From contig JANPWX010000338.1 of the NCBI GenBank assembly GCA_024734555.1, forward strand, positions 613,907 to 677,906: a stretch of 64,000 nt of DNA. The letters run 5' to 3'. The translations under genes were made by a program, and so were the position numbers. Under the pieces are notes generated by a model. The model made no database searches, had not been told where the DNA came from, and worked only from the letters and a program-made list of their open reading frames with translations. This document shows positions 25,576 through 38,800 of the stretch, piece by piece. Positions within the stretch are counted from its first letter, which is position 1, and each line of letters starts with the position of its first letter. The stretch comes from Trochalopteron elliotii (taxonomy: Eukaryota > Chordata > Aves > Passeriformes > Leiothrichidae).

Positions 25576-28500
25576 GATTGCTAGACAGAAAAGTTGTTGC
25601 TAGTTAATTATCTTGTATATTAGTTTCCAGCAAATCCAAATACCTGCAAAGTCACCTAATTCGTACCTTACTGTGAGACACAAGTTACTGTCAGAAAGAA
25701 GACTGTGTGGCTGGGATTCATCTTGCTTATATGCAGCAATTTAAAAGCTGGGCATCTTATTCAAGTCAAGCAGCTAGATGATTACTGAAAGTAATGGAAA
25801 AAAAATAGGCATTCGGATAATGAATTTAATCCCATCTACTTTAAACAGTTATGTTTATTTGATGAGATGAATCAACCACCTGATGTGTCTGTCTCTCTTC
25901 ATTTGCTACAGAGGGATTTTAGCATAAATCTCTTAGAGGAGTTTAAAGTTAGGTGAAATTGAGACCTTCTTTGAAATCAGTTATCAAAGGTCTAGGTTTA
26001 TTTTAGAGTTGTTGTAGAATAGGATTTGCTACTGCTGGTGTCGTCTTTTTGTGGATACTTACTTTTCCATGTTTCTCTCTAAAATGTAAATATTCATGCA
26101 ATTTCTTGATAAGCTTGGCTATCCAGCTTTTAAGCCTGATAAAGGCACTGAATTAAGTTCATTCCAAAAGGCATATATCTCAGTAAGCAAAATCCTTTAC
26201 CATCTTTTAACTGTTTAGATTCCTGTTCCATAGATAAAAAGAAAAAAAAATTTTCTTGAGCTGTTTATACAGTTACAGACTTAAGGCAGTACCTTAAGTA
26301 TTGTACAGGAAATTGGGGTGTTAATTCACAGAAAAACATCTCTAGTTGGAACGAAACTCTTCTTAGAAGAATCTGCCAGATGCATGTTAGGAGTACCTTT
26401 TGAAGTATGAGTGGTTCAGGTTTTTATGTGTATGGATAGCACTTTGCCAGAGCTTACAGATGCAATTTGTCTACAGCATTTCTTTTAAAACTGATGTTTG
26501 CTAGATATTTTTGCATAAATGTATAACATCATGTGTGAACCGTGCAGTGCACTGTTCTTGGTTTTGATAATATAAATAGTGAATCTCATCAAAGGGAAGT
26601 TTTATTTTTTGTAAGTTTCAGAATGTGGCTTATACTTCCTCATGTTGTTTTTAATTTTGTTCCATGATGTGTCAGAAGGAATAATAGATGTAAATTAGAA
26701 CGTCGTGTTTTTCTGTTTTAAGCCTCCCAGAAATTCCATATGTAATACTGTAACAATAAATTACAAATGAATGGTGCTTTGATTTGCTCTTATAACTTAC
26801 TCAAAGATGCATATAATAATCTTGAAAATTCAGAAGTGTAAAAAAGTTGAAACATCTGTGCACATTTTGAGTTTAATTAGATAAGTATATTTTTATTACA
26901 GTGTTAAAGGTGATACTTTGTGACATTCTTTAGTAATAGTAAGACAACTGAAGAAAGAATCATCTTGATGTAAACATCACCTTTTCGAATAGAGGCAGGT
27001 AAGGCTTTTAAAATTGTCCTTGAAACAATTTTTCTTTTTTAAAATAAAGGCCTAGAAAGAGCAGTTTTACATACTGACTCCTCACAAGTTTTTTCTCCAG
27101 ATCAACAGATACAGTATATAGACGAGAAGGCCAAATTCAAAAGGAATTGTATCTTTATGGGATATTTTCCCAATGTGCCTATACACCCTATATTTTGATT
27201 GCCTTAATTTTTCTTTGTAAAGGTAAAAGAAAGTTTCAGTTGAGCTTTATGAGCTAAGGGTAAAACTGAAAGTTGTGTTTCAGTGAAAGCTGATTTTATA
27301 TTTCTAAAGCTGACTTCTTGGCAGTTCTATTTTGTATCTCTCTTCCATAGAAAAAGCCTCCCAAACTTCTGCGAGTATCAGTTGTTCTGAGGCTGTGATA
27401 TAAACTGTGTCAATGAAATGATTCAAGGCAGAAAAATCCAATTGTGACAACAACCATCCAACCTAAACCAGCCATACTCCAGGGCAAACAGAAGCGTTTG
27501 TGTAAACATATAATGATGAGCTAGGCTAGACAACTGAACTGGCTTAAAAATATTTCAGGTCTTTGATGTGTAAAGCAGCTGTAGAAGCACTTATGCTGGC
27601 ACAGGAGAGCAGACCCTGGTGGAGGAGAGTGACTGGGAACAGCAGAAGCAAGACAACATATTGGCTCTCAGTATCTTTCGAATATACAGCCTAAACAACT
27701 TACCCCATGTGAGGCTGTTGTGGTCTTCACATTTTCGTATGTGCTCTAAGTTTTTGATGGGGGAAGAAAGTAATTACAAGTACCTCTTTGCACTTAGGAA
27801 TTGGGAAGAGGACCTTGTGCTCTGAACATGCTTTTACCTTGGGTATTTAACGATTTAGGTATGAAGAAGGTATTTGTTTCTTTGGTTTTGTTTAACAAAG
27901 CAATAGGAGTAAAGAACAATGGAATAAACCTTTAAAAAATGTTGATTTATAGTAATATATGACAAGGGTGAATTAGAAGTGAATTGGTGGCAGTTTTTCA
28001 TGTGTTCTAGAACAATTAGAGACCATAAGTTATTTTTCAAAGTTAATATGTTTGGTGTCACTAAGCAGTATTGTATGAAGTTGGCACACATAAAATCTTG
28101 AAGGCTTGTAAATCCAAAGAAACACAAATCTATTGCTGAATATTAACTGGGTGTCCCTATCTCTGTTTTCAAAAGTGTAAAATAAAAATCCAAGAAAGTA
28201 AATTGTGGAACCTCTTGACTATTTCAAGCACAGAGGTACTGAATTGTGTTGAAAGGAAGCAGTGAGTTAGTGAATTCTCTAAATTGTTGATCAACGGCAG
28301 TGTAACTGAAATTTGCACTGGTTTCTTACTGGGATCTTGTTTTTACATATTTCTCAATGCTCATTAACATTTGAGATTGAGACAGACTACACAAATTTAC
28401 AACTATTTGCAGTGAAAATTGTCCTTCCACATCAAACCGGGGTGGGTTTTTTGGAAGATATTAGTGAAAATACTGTGCAGGCATTATGCAGTCTGCTGTA

Positions 28501-30960
28501 TCCTACAGTCCTTAGTGGGCTGTCACTGACTGTGGATTGGTTTTGCCTCTCTATAGAAGAAATTATATGAATACAGAAGTGCTTTCTGGGCAGAGGCAGG
28601 CAATGGCTGGACTAGGAAATGAAACTGTTGAGATTACACTAACAAGACAGCAGTTATACACATAAAAGTGGCCTCTCTTAACTGACTTCAACCATTTTAA
28701 AATTATATTCCTCACCTGGTGGCAGGAGGGTTTATCACACTGTAAAATTGCCATCTGAAGGTAGTAGATTTCTTCCCTACCCCTCTACATTTTAAAACTT
28801 GGTGGAACTGATGAGTAAGTGATGAATTTTTCTCTAAGTATCAGTAGAAGTTCAGCATGTCTGAAAAGATGTCTTTTGTGAATAAGAAATTATATGTATT
28901 TTTTTTTCCAAAAAATATTGAACATAATTTGTGTGGAGAAAAATGGTAGCAAGTTAGATGACAACATAATAAATTATCATACACTTACTTGGCCCTACTT
29001 TCTCCATTTCTAAATAGAAAACTGTGAAGGTAAAATTTTAACTAGTGATTGAAAATCCTGTTCCTGCTTCATCACTCAGGGGATAGACAGAATATCCCCA
29101 AAAGCCTTGTGTTGAATTCTTTATGTGGGTGAGAAATGCAAATAGCTTTCAGCAATATTCACAGGACCTCTTTATTCAAACTGTCAGTTTTGTGGCTCCT
29201 GTTTCTTCTTCCATCGGTTTTAGTGGAAATTATGAAGCTATGATAATGAATGTGTATCTGTAGCTTGCAGCAAACTATCCAGAGAAAAATTGCGACATGC
29301 AGCAACTGTTTTTCTGTTTTTTATTTGGGGATTATGCTAGCACCTTTTTTTTTCCCCCTTGTATTATTCCCCTGCTTTCTGAGACTCAGAGAACTGATTA
29401 TAGAGTAAATGTAGGGGTTTTTTACAGCAGTCTCCAAACACCCACAAATTATCCTGCAGTAGTTTGGTAAAATGAAGATGTGTTCATAGAAACCTAGAAA
29501 AGGTATCCAAATACAAGCATTTTCTCATTCCTTGCACTGAAATTTGTGGTCTTGAAACTTTTCTGAGAAAATAGACATGAATTGAAACAGAAGAGATTCT
29601 AAGCTGACATATGTTGATTTTTTTCCTTCATTGTAACAGTCAAATATGAAAGTGAGAGGTTGTGTAGTCCTTACCTCTGAAAATTTTTCAAGACACTACT
29701 GGATAAATCCCTGTTTATCTGGGCAGGGAACAGCAGCTTCATTTTTAGAGTGAATTGTGGCAGTCATAGATACAAAGATTGTGAAAATCCCTTTCTCTGC
29801 TTTGCTTTGGTGAGTCCTGCCACCAAGTAGTAAGGCTATCCATTGCAAGTGTGTATTATTATATAGGTATTTTAACAAAGATATCCACTTACCTGAAGTT
29901 AATAGAAGCTGCAGAGACTCTTTTTAGCATTTGGGACCAAAGGAAACAAAATAATCCCATTGATCAATATATGGCAAGTTGTCTACTGTCTCTCCTACTG
30001 TCCTGTCTCTAACAGTGGGAAAAGGTCAGTATCCTTAGGTAAGGAAGAATGGGATAAGCATATTTGATACTTTGCTAGTTTTCACATATTTTCAGCTTGG
30101 ATTGTTTCCTGAAATAGTTATGGTTTCTAGGTATGAGCATCTGTAGAGCTAATAACTACTGCTGGAATCTCCATCAAAGTTTAAGTAATTAATTGAAGTT
30201 ATGTTAAAGACTAAAAACAGTAACTGTCATTGTTAAAGTCCTCGGCACTGGCAGATGATTCTTTGTTTAGCCTTTCATTGTAACCATCACCTTCTCTGGG
30301 AGTCAGCCTTGAAGAATCATTGCTGTTTTCATTAATTCCTACCTGTCTAGTTGATACCAAGTCTCATTTGAAAATACTCCTCCTACTGCAGGATGCCATA
30401 CACCAGCTTGTTCTTACACCTGTTGGAAGCACCAGGGAACACTGCACCAAGATAAGTCATGAGTGGCTTATTGAAGTTCTGTGCAGCTTGGCAAATCTTC
30501 ACTGGTTGTGTCCCATGTAAAGTCAGCCTGAAAGTATTGATAACATTGTTTAGAAACTTCAGAGGCTCTAGAAAATTAATGCTGTTTTGAAAACATCATT
30601 CCCTTACATCCTCTTTTCCTCCCTCTCCAAATTTAGGACCTCTTTCTTAATTTTGGAACTAATCACAACTAACGGGAACGTGAGCTAATCTAGTGAGGGT
30701 AATCGTCTTTCATATTGCTGTGTGGTAGTGCAAATGTAGCAGACTTAGATACAGTCTGTTTAAATCTCTGTTAAAGGTGTTCCTAAAGAAAAACAGTGGT
30801 AAAATAACATCAGTAAACAAAATTATAAATGAAAGCTTGATTACAAAGCTATCTCCAAGGCCATGTGGAGGTGATTTAGTTAAATGTGTTTGATGTTTTA
30901 CAAGTAGCACTGTACTGACAAGATTTGGTTATTATTATTTTTTTTTTAATTCTAATTATA
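25576..30960. other. NEK10 intron A-B, middle part
   Basis: AT-rich, no recognisable exon or mobile element. A few open frames of 60-90 codons (for example 27619-27825 plus) have no assignable product. Confidence 0.5.
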
Positions 30961-30967
30961 AATGTGG

Positions 30968-31018
30968 GGAAACCTCTTCTATATTTAAAAGTATAGGAAA
31001 CCTCTTCTATATTTAAAA
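30968..31018 (+). repeat. Tandem duplication, 28-bp period
   Basis: GGAAACCTCTTCTATATTTAAAA occurs at 30968-30990 and again without change at 30996-31018. A recent local duplication. Confidence 0.9.
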
Positions 31019-34000
31019 TAGCTGCATAATTTTGTGAAAAGGATTTCAGAAGGAAAAACAACTATTTCAGTTAACCAATGGCTCATTTTGAGGCCATGGG
31101 CATGAAGGATTCTGTTATTAAGAATAAAAGCAGTACTAGTATGTTGAGCAAGAGTGACCTTCCTAAGAAACAATTATAAAATTGTCTGTTAAAGGATGCT
31201 GAGAATTTGGATGGTTATTCTGTGGATATAATTCTATATCTTTCATTTAAAAGAATTTAGTCTTGCATTTGCTATGGACATTTGTTTAGTGAAAGACTCT
31301 CTTACAGTTAACATAATGATGCTGGAACAATCTTTTTCAGCTTGAATATGTAAGTTGGAAATCACCAGTGATTTACAAATTTAGATGTAAACGAGGGTTA
31401 TTGTCTTGAATATGTTAGTTGCAAGAATTAAATGCTGCCACTTCTAGTAGCTGTGGCTAATAGCGTCAGTAGTGCCGCATAGTGGCAGTAAACTCAGCCC
31501 TTGGAACAATGGAAATGAAAATCTTTATAATCTCTTAGGGGCCTCCCCTTTCTGTATTCTGTTTTGAATGCATTTTATGATGTAAACATCTGTTTGCTAA
31601 AAATTTAATTAGTATTGCTGTCTTGTTTCAGCCGATTGAGTTATCTTAAGCTGAAAAGTTAAAGGATGAGTACTGCCTTTACAAATAAAAAAAATAGTAA
31701 TAAAAAAAGTCATACTAATTCTACATCCTTAGCTTCTCAGTGTTTGTGAGTAAGACTGGTTCCACATATTCTTTCTGGTCTTGACCAGACAGTGACAGTT
31801 TATACACAGTTGTCATCTGAATTAGGCAAACCATATGTACTCCCACCACCCTCCTGCTTGTGGGTGGCAGTGTACAGGAACAAGAACTGGGGACTTTCTC
31901 TACTTGGCATCCCCCACCAGTGTGGATCCAAAACATGCAACTCGACTACTGAACTGTTTTGCTAGTCAACAACTACTGTACCCCACCCACATTTGTAACT
32001 AGCAGATGGTGAGGCAAGCCTGTAGAACATGGTGATGGATTTTACTACGTCCCTTGAAAAGTAAATAAATAATATATGAAAATCCTATTTAAAAATCTAA
32101 ATTACAGAACTAATTAGCCACAAATGCATAGTGTCATGTAAATATGGGATTTTATATTCTCTGTAAAACTTTCATGGTCACATTAAATAAATATTACTTC
32201 AGTAATTTAAAGAACTTCTTAAGCATAAGACAGTATTTTTTAAGGTATTGGTCATCCTAATGTTCTCAATATCTGAGATTTCTGATTAAGGCATTTGTTC
32301 TGGAAGAAAAGATCAAATACTATTCTGCTACAAGTTCTTTTGATTAAAAAAAAAAGGAATTAGATAAGCATTTAGAACAAGAAATCTTTCAGCATGAATA
32401 AACAGAACAAATGACTTCATTAACTTTCAGCTACTGTGTGTTTGTGTGAAACCATGCTAACACTATAACCCTGTCAGCACTGTATTCTTTCTGTGATTTC
32501 TAAATCACACTATGATATTTCTGAGTCACCAGCTGGTGGGCTGCTGTTTCCTCTGGACATCAGGCAAGATTTTTCCCTGCTCTTCAGGAATCAAGATGCT
32601 GTAGGCCAGGTCATGATTGCCTCTGTTTCTCTCTCAGTTGGATTCAGCTTATTCTTTTTGTGGCTGCTACACTGCTTTTTGCATAGTTACATAAATTTGG
32701 CTTGAATAATTTCAGTTTGGTATTTTAATATAATTTAGTAATTTAAAAATAATAATTTTTACCTTGATCTCTCTGTGCATGAAAATTATCACTAGAACAA
32801 AAGCCTCAAATTCAGTTCAGATTTTTTTTCTGATTAGGAGCATGCTTAGAACTTTACTAAGATAAGGGCTTTGTCCTATTGTGCTCACCATCTATATGAT
32901 AAGTTGCAGTATTAATGTTTGCTCTAATAGACACTTAATACACAAAAAGAAATTTCCACATACATCTAATGAATTACTGTTACAGGCAGTTTGATTACAG
33001 AAATACTAATATGTCCTAACACCATATTCAATACCCAGTCTGTAGTTATGTGACAGCAGCAGCAAGATTCAAAAAAAATTGAATGCAGCAATCAGGAGAC
33101 TGGCAATCTTATCAAGTTTGACCCAAGAATCTGTATCCTGCTTGATCAATTTTATCAGAAGAGTGTGACCTGTCAGTCTCTCTCACTTCCCCACACCGTG
33201 ACCTCTGTTCTGACTTTCTATTCTGTTAAGTTCACATAATTTTTCTCATCTTTTGTCTAGGCACCTCATCCCATATATTTTAAAAATCTGCATTTTGTAC
33301 ATAGCAGCAGGATGTAGCATCATTAACTGAATTTACACAGTACCTCTGAGCACTGAAATAAGGCATTTTACCAAAGATATCAGTACTATAATTATGAAGA
33401 TATAGTGGTTCCAAATTTTGAGCTGAAGCAAAAAGGTAAATAAGTTGGTTTTCAAGTTGATTTTACAGATGAAAGAAGTCAAGTATTTTTCTATATCTCT
33501 GAATAAAAAAAACCAAACAAACACATTCTGTGATTCTTACTTACTGCTAAGACTTGAACTCCAACATCAGAATACACCTACTATTGTAAATTGCTATAAT
33601 CTATGTTAATGAAAAGGAAATTGAGGAAATTAAACAAAGGAAGTATATTATGTTTTGTATTGCATCAAAACTGAAGTTACTGCCTTCTTCCATTTTCTTT
33701 AAATGTATCTTTACAATGTTTATTTTGTATTGTCATTTGGCTTCCTGCTGGGTGCCCGTGTTGCATCCTCACAAGGAACGTATTACAGTAGTTTTAAGAA
33801 GATGAAAATCATACAATGAGTCAAGTTCATTTACTTACATTAATAGCAAAACTATATCCGTTATCATTCTTAGTACAGGAGTTGTATACAAATCTTTCTG
33901 ATATCTGAATCATAAGATGAGGTGCCATCCTTATCTGTTCTCTCATCTGTTTTATTGAAGTCACATCATTGTAAAGTAGTTCTAAATGCTGTAATTAATT

Positions 34001-34308
34001 TGTGCCCAGTAAGTTCAAAGACAATGTGAGTGGAAAGGACAAGTGAACAAAATATAAACCCCTAGTGTTGTGAGAAGAAGTGCAGCAGAAGTTGAAAATC
34101 TATTCATTGTACTTCCCCTTTAAAAATTTGGCTGGTAAATGACACATGTGCAACCTTTTGAATGTAATTGTGTGTGTAATTATGTTGTAGTGAGTAACTA
34201 AATATTGGGTAGGATTTTTTTGTGGGTTTTTTTTTTTTTTTTTTGAAAATAAGTCTACTTCTAGGTGAATTATTAAAACACTTGAGGCTTGCACTGCTTT
34301 CTCCCTCG
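31019..34308. other. NEK10 intron A-B, last part
   Basis: Intron sequence with a poly-T tract (34229-34244) shortly before exon B. A GC-richer patch at 31720-31990 was not identified. Confidence 0.5.
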
Positions 34309-34431
34309 TCCTGAGGGTGTAAAGGGTGAGCAGTATGGAGAGAAGGCTGATGTCTGGGCTGCATCCTTTATCAGATGGCCACTCTGAACCCACCATTTCT
34401 CAGCACCAATATGCTCTCCTTGGCAACTAAG
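34309..34431 (+). pseudogene. NEK10: NEK10 exon B: kinase subdomains VIII-X, decayed
   Basis: The exon reads (C)PEGVKGEQYGEKADVWAA, then, after a frameshift, CILYQMATLNPPFLST and NMLSLATK. The human exon is 130 bp (1 base plus 43 codons); this copy is 123 bp. The missing 7 bp lie at about 34358-34364, where an expected tandem GCTGCA-G-GCTGCA has collapsed to one GCTGCA, which points to deletion between direct repeats. Reading on without correction meets TGA at 34385-34387. The base before the exon should be the G of an acceptor AG, but the sequence is CTCCCTCG, so the dinucleotide is CG. The donor is AAG|GCATTT, a GC donor with poor positions +4 and +5. The CPE, DVW and GC-I-LY motifs of the kinase C-lobe are still plain. 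Three separate defects make it unlikely that this exon is used. Confidence 0.88.
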
Positions 34432-34870
34432 GCATTTGTATTTGCCAGATCAACCTACCAGTTATTTCTGCATGTGTTCTCATGATCCAAGAGAATTTAT
34501 GTTTAAGTTTATTGACACGTAAACTGCTCTCAGCTCGAATGTGTGCGGCTTGTGAACGAGTGCAAGTGTTTATCATTGTGTGAGTTGGTATCTTGCTACT
34601 CTAATTGCAAAAATTGATTGTAAATATCCAATATTGTAGCACTTTAATCTACAGTAAGTATGTACACTAATGTGGGTATCTGACTGGAAGAGACAGTCTG
34701 CTTCTAAGTTGCTCTGCAAGTTAGAGCTGATGATGTAATGCTCATCAGATAGTTTCATCAGAGAGTTTCTATCATCAGATAGTTTCAAGGGACAATACTT
34801 CTCATATTGGATCCTCAAATAAATACTGGAGTATTTTTCTTCAACAAACTGTAGATTTTTTATTTTTCAG

Positions 34871-34941
34871 ATAGTAGGGGCTGTCTATGAACCTGTGCCA
34901 GAAGGACTGTACTCTGAAAAAATGTCATTTACCATTAAGAG
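34871..34941 (+). CDS. NEK10: NEK10 exon C: kinase subdomain X-XI (intact exon)
   Basis: A 71-bp exon, acceptor TATTTTTCAG and donor AG|GTAATT. It reads IVGAVYEPVPEGLYSEKMSF then TIK, and leaves AG for a split codon. Human NEK10 has IVEAVYEPVPEGIYSEKVTD then TIS at the same positions, and the length of 23 codons plus 2 bases is identical. There is no stop or indel. It follows exon B after a 439-bp intron whose donor is non-canonical. The phase (starts in phase 0, ends with 2 bases) fits exon D, which begins with the one base needed. This part forms helices near the end of the kinase domain. High confidence in identity; function is doubtful because of the neighbouring exons. Confidence 0.93.
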
Positions 34942-36989
34942 GTAATTACTCATTTTATTTCGACATCCTGCTGTAAAGATGTTTTTATTTTGTATGCTTC
35001 CAGCAGAGATAATGTGACAATTTGCAGACTTTAGCAACTGCCAGTATTTGTCTCTGAATAGGAAATATCTTTGGATTTAAAGAAAAACAGAGCTATCTCC
35101 TTACACCAATAATAACATATACAATATAGTTGCACACATGCAACTGAAGAACTCATACCGGTATAGTCAGGACATTCATTTAGCTAGTACAGATTTTATA
35201 GTCAGTCCTGAAATTTACATTTAATAATGTCAGTGCTGCACTGAATTCTCTAACAAATCATTCTTTTTCCCCATAAAAATCCAGCATTTTGAGTAATTTT
35301 CAAATGCAGATTGTGGTCAAGGAAGTAACCCCATTACAATATGTTATTTATAGATCACTGTATGATCATGTTCATAGTTTTTTCTGTTTATTTGACTGAT
35401 GGAAATATATTTTTCACTATCTTATTCTGTTAGCACAACTCTGTTAGCACAGCAGCAGAGGAAACAAAGTAGTGGAGGAAAAGATGAGCCTGTACTGGCT
35501 ACACTCACTCATCACAAATTTCTTAGCTATGTTTATATCTTCCTGGAGATAATGTAATGTGTAAGGCAAAGTATAGACTGAATTAGAGATTTAGTTAGCT
35601 CCCTTGATTTTTCCATTTAAAAAAAACCCAAACACTTAACCCAAAAATGCTTATACTTTCTCATTCAGATATTCAATTCTGTCTCTAAAATGCTTATTCT
35701 TATGAACTAAGTTTTTTATTGTATGTTTTATTATACAGAAAACTTTCTGTTACTTAGAGACTTTATCCTTGTGGATAAAGGACAATAATGGAGAGTACAG
35801 GAGCTAATGGAACTAACATTTATGTTTACAAAGTTCTGAATTTAATTGTAATGAAAATATTAAAATCTTTACATTACACAAGAATTTTTCTATGTATTTT
35901 ACTAACAGTGGGAAGCATAAGGTGGTTTTTTTTTGTTGTTATTTTGGGGGGTATTGTTTTTAATATTATCATTTACTATGGCTTAAATCTTAAACAATAT
36001 GTTTAGGTTTTTGCTTATGCTTTGTGATATATTTAGAAATAATAAACAACATTAAAGAAAAGAGGTAATAATGAGATTTTAGTTATAATATAAATGAAAC
36101 ATTAACAGAAAAGATGTAGTAATTTTCAAATTACTAAAGCACAACACATTTCAAAGACGAATGTTGTAAATAAAACAAAATTTCTTGAAAATGATTTGAA
36201 GAAATATTGAAAGCTTCTTGTTGCAACTGTAAATTTTCATTTTGTGTTATCATTACTATTCTTCAGTATTTTTATTAAAATACAGTTTTATTGCTCTAAG
36301 CTACTAAAGAAAGTTCTGGAATCATAGACATCAAATTCTTTCAGAGTTGAATATCAATCTACTTGGTGTTTAGCCATAAATAATTTTTAGATGCATGGAT
36401 AAGGACTTACTAAAAATCTCTTCTAGCTCCCATTTTTCTTGGAACTTTTGCCCAGTTTCAGTGAGTTAAAATAAAGAAATTAAAAGAAAACCTCAATCTG
36501 TAGTATTTTTAAGGGTGAAAAGCTGCACCTCTTTAAAAGAAATACAAAATTTAAAGTAAAAAATATTTTAAATGTAATGAAAATTAGTGAAATTAATCAA
36601 CACATTAAAGCAAATTTAAAGAAAAATATTAAAATCAAGAAGTTCAAGCATTTTGAAACATTTTCCAAAGTGCTACTTTGCATGGCAGTTGTTTTGCTTA
36701 GAAAGAACTGCTTTAGAGACAATGAAGTATTCTATTACATTTTCTTTGAAGAAGGGTGATTGGTTATGTGTTTGTGTTAGCAGATCCAATAGTATTGTGC
36801 AAGGAAATCATAGTAAATTATCAGGTTCATTGGAGTTAGTGGATTTAAGACACTTTTTAGTACATGCAGGACTGTCCCTGGCAGTTTTTCTGTGCTACAC
36901 TATATACAAAATATTCTTGGGATTTAAAAATAGACCTAATAATATATTATTACTGTTATTAAACAGCTACCTAGGATGCATGAAACAAG
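34942..36989. other. NEK10 intron C-D, first part
   Basis: Strongly AT-rich, with no exon or repeat recognised. Confidence 0.5.
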
Positions 36990-38800
36990 AACCATAGACC
37001 TGTTGAAGTATTTTAGATTGGAAGGGACCCCTGGTAAAGTCTAGTTCATCCTGCTTCATGCAGATACAATTAGATGTGGTTGCTCACAGCTCAGGATGGA
37101 GATTCCACTTCTCTGGGCCCTCTGTAGTGTTTGTTTGCCTTTGTGATTAAAAGTAACAGTAATACTAATAACAATTTTTGTGTCTGTCCAGACTTCCCCG
37201 CGGTTTAACTTGTGTCTCTTGCCTCTTGCTCTAATACTGTGCACCCCTGAGAAGGATCTGGCCATGCCTTCCCATTATGCAGGTAGCAATCAGATCTCAG
37301 AACAGGTGGTACAGGTCCCTCTGATAACTGCCCTGGCCGTGTATCCCTGCAATTCATTGTCCACAAACCTTTGGTGAATGCACTGTCTCCCATGATCTAG
37401 GTCGTTAATAAAGATATTAAATAGTGCTGACCCAATATCAGTCCTTGGAGGATATTACTTCCAGCCACCAGCTGAACTTGTACTAATGATGGCACCTCTT
37501 TGAGCCAGGAGGTTCAGCCAATTATCTTCCTACCTTATTGTCCTTTGGATACTGTGGGATATCATATCAAACAAAAGTCTCTCTAAAATAAGGATACCGC
37601 CAGCATATATTGCTCTTTCCTTGTCCTCGGACAGTAATCTCATCACAGACACCAATCAGCCTAGTCAGGTATAACAACTGTTGGGTTAATCCATCCTCAC
37701 TGTTCCCAGTCACTTTCTTGTCATTTTTGTGCTTGAAAATTACTTCCAGAGGAAATTGCTCTATTATTTTCCCAGAGACTGAGATGAAGCTGACTGGCTA
37801 TCAGCTCCCTGAATCTTCCCTCTTTCTTTTCTTGGATATGTATGTGATATTCAGCTTTTATCAATTTACAGGACCCTCCTTTTGATCCTTTTAGATTTGA
37901 CAGATAGTCAAGTATTGACCAATTGAATCAGCAACCTCAGACCTTTCTCATTTGGTCCCATGAGCCTGTCTATGTCCAATTGGTTTAAATGCTTTTTCAC
38001 TCTATTTTCTGCTGTATGGAAATGCTTCATGCTCATAGATTCTACAGGTAGGCTCAGAGATCTGAAACACTTATGGCCAAGGTTTCTCAATGGAAATGGA
38101 AGCAAATGATGGACCAAGTCCCAAGTCCCAAACTTTTCCATGGCATTTGTCACTAGGTTGCTTAGTGGGTCCACATTTTCTGTAGTATTTTTGTTCACCT
38201 TTCCTCTGCCTTCCACATCCATTGCTAGTTTCAACTTTTTCAGCTTCAGCTGACATTTGGCTTTCCTAGCTCTACCCTTTGAGCAATACGTGTATTCTTC
38301 CTGTGTAGTTCCACGTGTTTCTTACATGCAAGATTGGGCTCTTCCAGTGTTTGGAGATGTGTCCCTGAAGATTAGCTTGCTTTCCCAGGCCTTCCCTTTA
38401 CCTTCCACAGCAGTCTTCTGTGAGATTCCACCAGGAAGATCCCTGTACATGCTGAATTCTGCTCTCCTGAAGTCCTGTGTTGTAACTGTACAATCTCATT
38501 TTCTTACCTCTCTCAGGATTTTGAACTCCACAGTCTGATGGTTGCTGTAAGATCAAGAGGCTGCCAATGATCTTCACATCCCTGCCTCTTTCTTCCTTGT
38601 TTGAGGGTGGCAGGTCTGGAAGAGTGCCTTTCAGCTCCATCAAGAAATTGTCATCAGCAGATTTCAGAAGTCTCCTGATTGCTGCACTCAGCCATATTAC
38701 CCCATCAGCAGCTATCAGGGTTGTTAATAGGCCCCGATGAGGATAAATGTCTGGAATCATGAAGCTTCCTCCATCTCTCCAGCAAAGGCTTCATTGACTT
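36990..38800 (-). mobile_element. CR1 LINE, long minus-strand copy with ORF2 remnants
   Basis: The plus strand starts with ACCATAGACCTGTTG...TTAGATTGGAAGGGACCCC, the reverse complement of a CR1 3' end. Farther in, the minus strand shows reverse-transcriptase remnants (around 37400-37450 a segment resembling GSVLGPVLFNIFIND, here read as IGSALFNIFIND). At 38398-38760 the endonuclease-proximal CR1 phrase DLLLTNKEGLVGDVKIGGSL survives as DLPPSNKEERGRDVKIIGSL. Frameshifts and stops are frequent, so it is inactive. It is antisense to NEK10. The 5' boundary is not clear and the element may extend to about 39.3 kb. Confidence 0.85.

Noticed and set aside
38398..38760. Minus-strand 120-codon frame as a possible host gene.
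   Set aside because: It carries the CR1 ORF2 phrase DVKIIGSL near NKEERGRD and belongs to the CR1 copy.
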